Shown: in pieces, positions 53,062 to 60,496 of the stretch
Layout of the letters: every line of letters starts with the position of its first letter
Position numbering within the stretch: the stretch's first letter is position 1
Assembly (NCBI GenBank): GCA_031414805.1
Contig: JANOQJ010000056.1
Location: 60,682-124,681, forward strand
Direction: 5' to 3'
DNA: 64,000 nt
DNA from: JAAFIW01 sp031414805
Lineage (GTDB): Bacteria; Pseudomonadota; Gammaproteobacteria; Burkholderiales; Burkholderiaceae_C
The notes under the pieces: generated by a model
The model's input: only the letters and a program-made list of their open reading frames with translations
Told to the model about the DNA's origin: nothing
Database searches by the model: none
Program-made: the position numbers and the translations under genes

Positions 53062-54173
53062 GGTTGTCTCCGGTTGTGGGAAGTAAGTGGTTTACGCGGC
53101 CGCAGGCGAAGTTTGAGCTTCTCCCACAGCCCCAGCAAACCGTCGGGGGAAAACAGTACGATGACCAGAAACACGCTGCCAATGACCAGGTTGAAGCGTT
53201 CGCGGCTGATCACGTCAATGGCAAAGGTTTGCAGCAGCACAAAAATCAGTGCGCCCAGAAATGCGCCCAGTGGGTGTTTCACGCCGCCCAGCACGGCAAT
53301 GACCAGGATGTTGATGAGCCAGCCGGTGCCCACCGACCCGGGGCTCATCAAGGCGTTGTACCAAGCCAGCAGCACGCCGCCCACCGCCGCCAGAAGCCCT
53401 GCCACCGCATAAGCCGCCACGCGGTGTGCCACCACGTTGAACCCCAGTGACGCCATACGCCGGGGGTTGTCGCGTATGCCTTGCAAGGCCATGCCAAAGG
53501 GTGCGCGCACCAGATAGCTGATGAACAAATAGCCGCCCAATGCACACACCAGACACAGAAAATAAAACGGCAGCGGGCTGCGCAGGTTCACGCCCCAAAC
53601 GGTGGGGGCCTTCAGTTCGCGCAGACCCTGAAAGCCGTTGAATACGCTGTAGTTTTGCAGCACCAGGTAATAGAACGCCACGCCGATAGCCAGCGTGATC
53701 ATGATGGTGTAGATGCCCTCGGTGCGCACCGACAGCCAGCCAATCGCAGTGGCGCAAACCACTGAAATGAGCAGTGCAAACGGCACCGCCACATACCAGG
53801 GCCAGCCCAGGCTGATCTCGGGTGCGCTGCTGGTACCCAACACCGCCACCGCATAACCGGCAATGCCCGCCACTGTCATTTGCGCCAGCGACACCATGCC
53901 GCCATAGCCCGCCAGGAACGACAACGACAGCGCAATCAACCCCAGCATCAAGGATTGGGAAGCCACCTGAAAAGTGAAGAACGGCGTGGCGATGAACGGG
54001 AAGACGAGCAAAGCAATCAGCGTGACCACATGCCAGGGCTGAATGCTGTTGTACAGCCGCGCAAACAAGTGGGGCTCCGACGCATGCTGGCCTGCGCCGC
54101 CGTGTGACCCCCCGGTGGCTACTGCGGGCACCGTGCCCGTCTTCATCGCCCGCCGCCAGTGTGCGGCGCTCAT
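53058..54173 (-). CDS. LivM-type ABC transporter permease
   Basis: 371 residues with about ten membrane helices. LivM signatures are LSFLAGYGGMVSLAQMTVAGIAGY (about 90), ALQGIRDNPRRMASLGFNV (the EAA-like loop, about 235) and ILVIAVLGGVKHPLGAFLGALIFVLL. Start set at ATG 54173 (MSAAHWRRAMKTG) with GGAG upstream; the frame extends further into repeat R11 but that part is not family-like. It is co-transcribed with livK, livH and the ATPases. Confidence 0.9.
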   Translation of the reverse strand: MSAAHWRRAMKTGTVPAVATGGSHGGAGQHASEPHLFARLYNSIQPWHVVTLIALLVFPFIATPFFTFQVASQSLMLGLIALSLSFLAGYGGMVSLAQMTVAGIAGYAVAVLGTSSAPEISLGWPWYVAVPFALLISVVCATAIGWLSVRTEGIYTIMITLAIGVAFYYLVLQNYSVFNGFQGLRELKAPTVWGVNLRSPLPFYFLCLVCALGGYLFISYLVRAPFGMALQGIRDNPRRMASLGFNVVAHRVAAYAVAGLLAAVGGVLLAWYNALMSPGSVGTGWLINILVIAVLGGVKHPLGAFLGALIFVLLQTFAIDVISRERFNLVIGSVFLVIVLFSPDGLLGLWEKLKLRLRPRKPLTSHNRRQP

Positions 54174-54214
54174 GGGGTGAGTCTCCGTACGCTTTTTAAG
54201 CCAAATCGGCCTCC

Positions 54215-54258
54215 AGCCCCTGCATACACTGCTGAAACAGCTATTAAATATATAGCAA
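54215..54258 (+). repeat. Dispersed double-palindrome repeat, copy R11
   Basis: AGCCCCTGCATACACTGCTG through TATATAGCAA. It sits in the 97-bp gap between the LivH- and LivM-type permease genes, inside the operon. Confidence 0.8.
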
Positions 54259-54270
54259 TTTTGGAGGCGC

Positions 54271-55215
54271 TCATGTTTTGCCTCCCATGATTCCGCGTGG
54301 CCTGAAGGCCAGGACGCCAATCAAAATCACGAACGTGAACACCACGCTGTAGGTGGGCGCATACGCCAGACCGTAGGTTTCGGCCAGGCCCAAAATCACG
54401 GCGCCAATGGCTGCGCCCAGCACACTGCCCATGCCGCCGACGATCACCACAATCAGCGACACCAAGAGCAGCCGCGTGTCTTCGCCCGGCACCATCGACA
54501 GCTCCACAGCGCCAATCACACCGCCAAAACCGGCCAGCCCCGCGCCCAGCGCAAAGGTAATGGCAAAGACCAGGTTCACGTTCACGCCCGAGGCGGCCAG
54601 CATGCCCCGGTCATCCACACCAGCGCGAATCATCATGCCCACCCGGGTGCGGCTGAGCAACCACCACAACCCCAGGCCAATGGCGATACCAAAGCCCAGC
54701 AGACTCAGGCGAAAGGCCGAGTACGCGTTGATGAGTGGAATGCCGCGAATCGGCCCTTGCAGCCACGCGGGTGCTTCCATTTGATAAACCTGCCCGGTGA
54801 AAATCCAGAGCAGCACATCGGCCACCACAATGGACAACCCGATGGTCACCATGGTCTGGCGCAGCTCTTGCCCCTGCATGTGCCGCAAGATGAGCAGCTG
54901 CATCAGCAGCCCTGCTATCGCACAAGCCAAAAATCCCGCCGCCAGCGCCAGCACCCACCAACCGGTCTTGGCCGCCACCACATAGCCCACATAGCCGCCC
55001 AGTAGATACAGCGAGCCATGCGCCAGATTCACATTGCGCATCAGTCCAAACACCAAAGTGAAGCCGCTGGCCACAATGAAGTACAGCGAGGCCAGGGTCA
55101 GGCTGTTGAGCAGGGTGACGAAGTACAGACGCGTGTTGTCAATCGCGGCCCAAATGGAGAACACGGCAATCGGGCCACCAATCAGCAGCCACAGCGCCAG
55201 ACGCGATTTGTTCAT
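54271..55215 (-). CDS. LivH-type ABC transporter permease
   Basis: 314 residues with about eight membrane helices. Motifs: LTLASLYFIVASGFTLVFGLMRNVNLAHGSLYLLGGYVGY (about 38-77) and GVNVNLVFAITFALGAGLAGFGGVIGA, then VIVGGMGSVLGAAIGAVILGLAETYG. Start at ATG 55215 (MNKSRLALW) gives a normal LivH length; an upstream ATG at 55248 would overlap the amidohydrolase gene. It pairs with the LivM-type permease downstream. Confidence 0.9.
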   Translation of the reverse strand: MNKSRLALWLLIGGPIAVFSIWAAIDNTRLYFVTLLNSLTLASLYFIVASGFTLVFGLMRNVNLAHGSLYLLGGYVGYVVAAKTGWWVLALAAGFLACAIAGLLMQLLILRHMQGQELRQTMVTIGLSIVVADVLLWIFTGQVYQMEAPAWLQGPIRGIPLINAYSAFRLSLLGFGIAIGLGLWWLLSRTRVGMMIRAGVDDRGMLAASGVNVNLVFAITFALGAGLAGFGGVIGAVELSMVPGEDTRLLLVSLIVVIVGGMGSVLGAAIGAVILGLAETYGLAYAPTYSVVFTFVILIGVLAFRPRGIMGGKT

Positions 55216-55226
55216 GGCCCAGGTAT

Positions 55227-56531
55227 TCACGCAGCGCGCTCCAACCATCGTTGCGATGCAATCTCGGGCCGCTTCGCAAACACGCCGTCTTTCATCACCG
55301 CCAGCATGCGCTTGGGCTCGCGCAAGATGGCCAGGTTGGCCAGCGGGTCACCATCGACCAGCAGCAGGTCAGCCAGGTAACCTTCCTTGATGGCCCCCAG
55401 CTCGTGCGCTTTCATCATGATTTGCCCGCCAAACAGGGTGGTGCTGCGAATCGCTTCCATGGGTGTAAAGCCCAGGTATTTGACGAAAAATTCCAGGTCG
55501 CGCGCGTTCTGGCAATGCGGCGTGAACGCAAAGCCGTAGTCACCGCCGGGTAGCACGCGCACGCCGCGCCGGTGCATGGCTTTGAGAGATTCCACCGCAG
55601 CGTCCCACTCGATCTGAAAGCCCATTTCAATGGCTTTCGCGTGGGAAATCCCAAAGCGTTCGCACTCGTTCAAAAAAGCGTACAAAACAGCGATGCCAGG
55701 CACCACGTAAATACGGTCTTTGGCGGCTTCCAACATATCCAGCGTTTCGGTGTCGGTGAAGCTCGCGTGGTAGATCAGCTCCACGCCGTGGCGCAACGCC
55801 TGCTTGACACTGGCGGCCGAACGGGCGTGCACGATGATGCGTTTGCCGCGCAGCTTGACTTCTTGCACCGCCGCAGCCACTTCGGCATCCGTCATCCAGG
55901 CCGTGTCGGCCGGTGAGTCGGGCGTGAAGTTATCGCCCGACAGATTGATCTTGATGGAATCGACGCCGTACTTCAAAAACATGCGCACCACCTTGCGCAT
56001 CTCTTCGGCCCCATTCACATTCACACCAAAGCTGTATTCGGGGAACGGCAGGTGTGACAAGGTTTCGTCTCCCAGGCCGCCCGGCACGGTGATTTCTTGC
56101 GACGCCGCCAGATAGCGCGGGCCAGGAATCTGACCGCTGTTGATGGCATTGCGTATCACCACATCGAGCCGGGGTTTCGCACATGCCGCACCCACGCAGG
56201 AGGTAAAGCCCGCTTGCAGGTACTGCCCGGCCACTTTGGCACACCACAGCACATGCTCTTCCAGTGGCATGGCCTGAATGCCTGCCAGCGTGGCGGTGTC
56301 GTTCCACGAAAAATGCGTGTGCGCTTCGCACATGCCGGGCATGAGCGTGGCACCGGCACCGTCGATGACCATGGCTTCGCCAGCAGACAATGCTGCTGAA
56401 CTCCGGTTGACTTGCGTGATGCGGTTGCCCTGCACCCGCACGCTGCCGCTGAAGGGGTTCTGGCCGGTACCGTCCAGAATTTTGACGTTGGTAAACAGGG
56501 TGTTTGTGAGGGTGTTTGCGAGTGTGTTCAT
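55227..56531 (-). CDS. Metal-dependent amidohydrolase, copy B
   Basis: 434-residue amidohydrolase-superfamily enzyme. Metal site residues visible: HTHFSWND (about 68), carboxylated-Lys candidate in SIKINLSGDNF (about 195), His in IIVHARS and in LIYHASF, and catalytic Asp in GGDYGFAFTPH. The fold resembles imidazolonepropionase/prolidase-like cytosolic hydrolases. The start ATG 56531 forms an ATGA overlap with copy A upstream. The two copies are close paralogues from a tandem duplication. It probably opens an amide or cyclic bond of the imported compound. Confidence 0.88.
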   Translation of the reverse strand: MNTLANTLTNTLFTNVKILDGTGQNPFSGSVRVQGNRITQVNRSSAALSAGEAMVIDGAGATLMPGMCEAHTHFSWNDTATLAGIQAMPLEEHVLWCAKVAGQYLQAGFTSCVGAACAKPRLDVVIRNAINSGQIPGPRYLAASQEITVPGGLGDETLSHLPFPEYSFGVNVNGAEEMRKVVRMFLKYGVDSIKINLSGDNFTPDSPADTAWMTDAEVAAAVQEVKLRGKRIIVHARSAASVKQALRHGVELIYHASFTDTETLDMLEAAKDRIYVVPGIAVLYAFLNECERFGISHAKAIEMGFQIEWDAAVESLKAMHRRGVRVLPGGDYGFAFTPHCQNARDLEFFVKYLGFTPMEAIRSTTLFGGQIMMKAHELGAIKEGYLADLLLVDGDPLANLAILREPKRMLAVMKDGVFAKRPEIASQRWLERAA

Positions 56532-57829
56532 GCAGCCCACCGATGGGTTGGGGAGGCGGAGTAACCGGTGCGCACCGGCGGCGCGCGGTGAAACTTGCCG
56601 TCTTTCATGACCGCCAGAATGCGTGCCTTGTCTTGCAGCACGGTGATGTCGGCCAGCGGGTCACCGTCGATCAACAACATGTCGGCCAGGTAGCCCTCGC
56701 GGATGTAGCCCAGCACCTTGCCCATGCGCATCATGGGTCCGCCCCAGGCGGTGGCCGAGAGCAGCGCCTCCATGTTGCTCATGCCCACTTGCTTAACGAA
56801 ATATTCCAGGTCTTTGGCGTTGGTGCCGTGTGGCGTCCAGGCAAAACCATAGTCGCCGCCGGGCAAGATGCGCACGCCGCGTTTGCGCAAGGCGCGCATG
56901 CTGGTAAGGGCAGCTTCCAGCTCGCGGTCGTAGCCCATTTTGGTGGTCACCTCGCGTGTCAGACCGTATTCGCTGGCGTTGTGCACGGTGTTGATCAGCC
57001 AGGCCAGACCCGGCGCTACAAAGTGCTCCAGCTTGTGGGCCTCCAGCAAATCGAGCGCCTCTTCGTCGCAAAAACTGGCGTGGTAGATCACCTCTATGCC
57101 CAGCTTCACGCAGCGCTTGATCGAGGGTGTGGACCGCGCATGTGCCGCCACACGCTTGCCCCAGGCCTTGGCTTCCTGCACGCACACCGCCACCTCCTCC
57201 TCGGTGAACTGGCTCATTTCGCTGGGCATGCCAGTGATGGACTCGCCCGACAGATTGATCTTGATCGAATCCACGCCGTACTTGGCAAACATGCGCACAC
57301 AGCGGCGCATTTCTTCCGCACCGCTGACCACCGCACCAAAAGCAAACTCCGATTGCGGCAAATGCGGCTGCGTGGTGTCGCCCAGGCCACCCGGCACCGT
57401 GATTTCCTGGCTGGCCGCGAGGTAGCGCGGGCCAATGATGGTGCCGTCGTTGATGGCATTGCGAATCACCACATCCAGCCGCGGTTTGGCAGCCGCGGCA
57501 CCTACGCAACTGGTCCACCCCATATCGAGGTAGCGCTTAGCCACTTCAGCGCACCACAAAATGTGCTCTTCCGGCGGCATGCGCTGAATCGCATCCAGGC
57601 TCGGTTGGTCGTTCCACGAAAAGTGGGTGTGGGCTTCCACCATGCCGGGCATCAAGAATGCGCCTGCGCCGTCAATGACCTGCGCGCCCTGCACCGGTGC
57701 TGATCTCACGCCAAACCCCGTTTTGGTGACGCGCGTGATCTTGTTGCCCTGCACGAGCACCTCACCGGTAAACGGTGTTTCGCCACCACCATCAAACACC
57801 CGCACATTGGTAAACAACACATCAGCCAT
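56528..57829 (-). CDS. Metal-dependent amidohydrolase, copy A
   Basis: 433 residues, paralogous to copy B over the full length (shared HTHFSWND, SCVGAAxAKPRLDVVIRNAIN, GPRYLAASQEITVPGGLGD, YGVDSIKINLSG, GGDYGFAWTPHGTN). Metal ligands are two His in HTH, Lys in SIKINL, His in VAAHARS and VIYHASF, and the Asp in GGDYGF. AGGAGA precedes ATG 57829. It lies 8 nt after the alpha/beta hydrolase stop. Having both copies suggests two related substrates or a hetero-oligomer. Confidence 0.88.
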   Translation of the reverse strand: MADVLFTNVRVFDGGGETPFTGEVLVQGNKITRVTKTGFGVRSAPVQGAQVIDGAGAFLMPGMVEAHTHFSWNDQPSLDAIQRMPPEEHILWCAEVAKRYLDMGWTSCVGAAAAKPRLDVVIRNAINDGTIIGPRYLAASQEITVPGGLGDTTQPHLPQSEFAFGAVVSGAEEMRRCVRMFAKYGVDSIKINLSGESITGMPSEMSQFTEEEVAVCVQEAKAWGKRVAAHARSTPSIKRCVKLGIEVIYHASFCDEEALDLLEAHKLEHFVAPGLAWLINTVHNASEYGLTREVTTKMGYDRELEAALTSMRALRKRGVRILPGGDYGFAWTPHGTNAKDLEYFVKQVGMSNMEALLSATAWGGPMMRMGKVLGYIREGYLADMLLIDGDPLADITVLQDKARILAVMKDGKFHRAPPVRTGYSASPTHRWAA

Positions 57830-57837
57830 GTCTTCTC

Positions 57838-58632
57838 CTATCGGCCGCTTGCCAGAAAGCCGCGCAACTCGTTGGCGCATTCCTCGGGCCGTTCAATCGG
57901 TGTCCAGTGGCCGCACTTGGGCAGCACCACCACACGGGTGCTGCGCGCAGCATGAAAGCGCTCGGCCATGCTGCGCACCGATTGCGGCGGCGCCACGCTG
58001 TCTTCATCACCGGTAACCAGCAGCACTGGCGCTTTGATCTGTTCTACCGCCGCCGCTTGCGCAGCAGCCAGTGCTTCGCAGGTGCGGGCATAGCCTTCTG
58101 CGTCCTGGCGCATCAGGCTCTCGCGCACATAGGCCACGGCGACCGGCAGGCGTGCGCGTGTGTCGGCGGACAAGGCGCCGTTGACCAGTGCTTGGGCAAT
58201 GTCGTGCATGCCCGGCAGGCCTTCGCTGCGCGCTTTGGCGGCGCGGGCCTGAATGTTCACACGCGCCGCATCGGGTGGCGCGAGTAGCGGGCCAAACAAA
58301 GCCAAGCCCGACACCGAACCCGGCTGCTGTGTCGCCAAGTGCTGGCAAACAATCGTGCCCAGCGAATGGCCCACCCAGGTGGCCTGCGCGATACCCAAAC
58401 GGTTACACACCGTCAGCAGGCAATCAACGAATCTTGCTATCGAAATTTCACCCTCCGCCCTTGTAGAACGCGCGCTTGCGGGCAAATCGATACGCACCAC
58501 GCGGTGGCGCGCCATCGCGGGCATGAGCGCAGTGAACGTGTTGCTGCTGCCGCCCAGACCGTGCACACACACCACCACCGGGCCTTCGCCCTCGTCTTCT
58601 ACCGCCACGCGGTCAATGATGTGAAGTGCCAT
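57838..58632 (-). CDS. Alpha/beta hydrolase
   Basis: 264 residues, classic alpha/beta-hydrolase fold: VVCVHGLGGSSNTF oxyanion loop (about 22), nucleophile Ser90 in WVGHSLGTI, acid Asp in TGDEDSVAPP (about 210) and catalytic His in PKCGHWTPIERP (about 238). No signal peptide, so cytoplasmic. Relatives include C-C bond hydrolases, lactonases and enol-lactone hydrolases. Second gene of the operon, 15 nt from the FAH-family gene, and expected to act in ring or ester cleavage of the pathway intermediate. Confidence 0.87.
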   Translation of the reverse strand: MALHIIDRVAVEDEGEGPVVVCVHGLGGSSNTFTALMPAMARHRVVRIDLPASARSTRAEGEISIARFVDCLLTVCNRLGIAQATWVGHSLGTIVCQHLATQQPGSVSGLALFGPLLAPPDAARVNIQARAAKARSEGLPGMHDIAQALVNGALSADTRARLPVAVAYVRESLMRQDAEGYARTCEALAAAQAAAVEQIKAPVLLVTGDEDSVAPPQSVRSMAERFHAARSTRVVVLPKCGHWTPIERPEECANELRGFLASGR

Positions 58633-58647
58633 GCTTGACTCAACAAT

Positions 58648-59514
58648 TCACTCGAACCGGTTTTTGATTGAGCCGATGCCTTCAATCTCCACCCGCATCA
58701 CGTCACCGGCTTTCAGCCACTGCGGCGGACTCAAACCCATACCGACGCCCGCCGGTGTGCCGGTGGCAATCACGTCGCCGGCGTGCAGCGTGATGCCGCG
58801 CGAGCAGGTTTCAATCAGCGTGGGAATGTCAAAAATCATGTCCTGCGTCAGGCCGTCCTGGCGCAGCTCACCGTTCACCCAGCCACGCACCCGCGTGCTG
58901 CGTCCATCCAGTTCGTCAGCCGTCACGATCCACGGGCCCATGGGGCAAAACGTGTCAAAGCTCTTGCCCAAATCCCACTGCTGGTGGCGCATCTGCACAT
59001 CGCGGGCGGTCACGTCGTTGACCACGGTATAGCCAAACACATGATCCATCGCACGGGCCTTGCTTATGTTTTTCCCAGCCCGGCCAATCACCACCGCCAG
59101 CTCGCTTTCATAGTCAATCTGGATAGATGCTGCCGCTCCCGGCAAGCGCACTGTGTCGTGTGGTCCCACCACGCAATCGGCCAGCTTGGTAAACACAATC
59201 GGCCAGCCATCTTCTTTAACTGCGTTGTCTTTGAACACGGTCGTGGCCAGCTCCTTGGCATGCGCCCGGTAGTTACGGCCCACGCAAAACAGACTGCGCA
59301 GTGGCTGGGGCAAGGGCGCGCGCAGGGTGACCGCCTCAACTGGCAAGCGCGCACCAGCCGCAGCGGGTAACGCATCGCCGCGCGCCAGCGCCTGAATCAA
59401 CGGCAACACGCCAAGGCGCGCCTCAACCACCGCCAGGGGCGTGACTTCGCGTCCGCAGGCTGATACCGTGCCCACATGGTGGGTGCCGCCCCACGTCCAA
59501 CTGGCCATGCGCAT
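58648..59514 (-). CDS. Fumarylacetoacetate hydrolase-family protein
   Basis: 288 residues. FAH fold with FCVGRNYRAHAKEL (about 78), metal ligands in IDYESELAVVIGR (about 135) and YTVVNDVTARDVQMRHQQWDLGKSFDTFCPMGPWIV, then GDVIATGTPAGVG. Such enzymes are hydrolases, isomerases or decarboxylases of oxo-acids in aromatic catabolism. Start ATG 59514 has GGAG at 9 nt; ATG 59508 is close by. First gene of the operon, divergent from the TetR gene. Confidence 0.88.
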   Translation of the reverse strand: MRMASWTWGGTHHVGTVSACGREVTPLAVVEARLGVLPLIQALARGDALPAAAGARLPVEAVTLRAPLPQPLRSLFCVGRNYRAHAKELATTVFKDNAVKEDGWPIVFTKLADCVVGPHDTVRLPGAAASIQIDYESELAVVIGRAGKNISKARAMDHVFGYTVVNDVTARDVQMRHQQWDLGKSFDTFCPMGPWIVTADELDGRSTRVRGWVNGELRQDGLTQDMIFDIPTLIETCSRGITLHAGDVIATGTPAGVGMGLSPPQWLKAGDVMRVEIEGIGSIKNRFE

Positions 59515-59589
59515 CCGTCTTGTCTCCGTTGCGCCAGACGGGCTGTGCCGCTTGCACAACGCCCATCCAGATATTTTGTTTTGAGGGTA

Positions 59590-59609
59590 TTTGAGACTTG
59601 TGTCTCAAA
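59590..59609. promoter_or_regulatory. Candidate TetR operator in the divergent promoter region
   Basis: TTTGAGAC and GTCTCAAA form a perfect 8-bp palindrome around TTGT, midway between the FAH-family operon (59514) and the TetR gene (59726). Its size and position fit a TetR-family operator controlling both directions. The other bases of this 211-bp gap are AT-richer and probably contain both promoters. Confidence 0.65.
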
Positions 59610-59725
59610 AAGGAATAGGCGTATTCTGCATGGTGTCCGGCGTTGCTTGCAAGCTGCACGCCCGGTTGTTTGCACCGGACAAACCCTAGGAAAATCGCAG
59701 AACTACAAACCGACACAAACGAACG

Positions 59726-60412
59726 ATGGCCCGACTGAAACACAAGCTGAGCGAGCCCCCGACACCACCTGAGCGGGGCGTCAAAGCCGCCACCTTCCAC
59801 CTGCTGCTGGGCACCGCGATGGAGATCATTCGCGACGCGGGCCACATCCCGTCGGTGCCTGAAGTGGCGGTGCGCTCCAAGGTGTCGCGTGCCACGGCTT
59901 ACCGCTATTTCCCCAGCCGCAGCGCCTTGATCACTGCGGTCATTGACAGCTCGCTAGGCCCTGTACGCACCCTCGCATCCGACAACCCGGATGGTCGTCA
60001 GCGGGTACACGAGTTGTTTTTGCAGACTTTTCCGCGCTTCAAGGAATTCGAGCCCCAGCTACGTGCCGCTGCTCAACTGGCGCTGGAGCAATGGGCGCTG
60101 GAGCGGGCTGGGTTGCTGGAAGAAGAGCCTTACCGGCGTGGCCACCGCGTGCGCATTCTGGCCCACGCCATCGAGCCACTGGCCCCTCAGCTCACACCTG
60201 CCCTGCGCACCCGGTTGCACCACGCGCTGTCGGTGGTTTACGGCATTGAGCCCTACATGATTTTGAAAGACATCTGGGGCCTGCCCGACCGCGACGTCGA
60301 GCGCACCGCGCTGTGGATGGCCAATGCGCTGATCGATGCCGCGTTGCGTGAGTCGGCCGAAAAATCGGCGGGGGCACAGAAAAAACCCCGTGCGAAGCCG
60401 TCCATGCGCTGA
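59726..60412 (+). CDS. TetR/AcrR-family transcriptional regulator
   Basis: 228 residues. The N-terminal helix-turn-helix is IPSVPEVAVRSKVSRATAYRYFPSRSALITAVI (about 42-75), followed by a helical ligand-binding domain and a basic tail (KKPRAKPSMR). It is divergent from the fifteen-gene operon with a palindrome between, so it is the likely local repressor, relieved by the substrate or a CoA derivative (inference). Confidence 0.9.
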   Translation: MARLKHKLSEPPTPPERGVKAATFHLLLGTAMEIIRDAGHIPSVPEVAVRSKVSRATAYRYFPSRSALITAVIDSSLGPVRTLASDNPDGRQRVHELFLQTFPRFKEFEPQLRAAAQLALEQWALERAGLLEEEPYRRGHRVRILAHAIEPLAPQLTPALRTRLHHALSVVYGIEPYMILKDIWGLPDRDVERTALWMANALIDAALRESAEKSAGAQKKPRAKPSMR

Positions 60413-60453
60413 CGACCTGATTCGACAATCCGATTTATGACGAATATGGTTGA

Positions 60454-60496
60454 TAGCCCTTGTAGATACTGCTCAAGCAGCTATTAATTAAATAGC
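60454..60496 (+). repeat. Dispersed double-palindrome repeat, copy R12
   Basis: TAGCCCTTGTAGATACTGCT through AATTAAATAGC. It overlaps the 3' end of the acyl-CoA ligase gene and provides its TAA stop (60484-60486) and last codons (LFN). Confidence 0.85.

Noticed and set aside
54174..54320. N-terminal extension of the LivM-type permease
   Set aside because: It would be encoded by dispersed repeat R11 and lacks family similarity; ATG 54173 has a ribosome site.
57822..58010. Small frames within the alpha/beta hydrolase and other operon genes
   Set aside because: No ribosome site, composition typical of shadow frames, and the main frames have intact catalytic residues.
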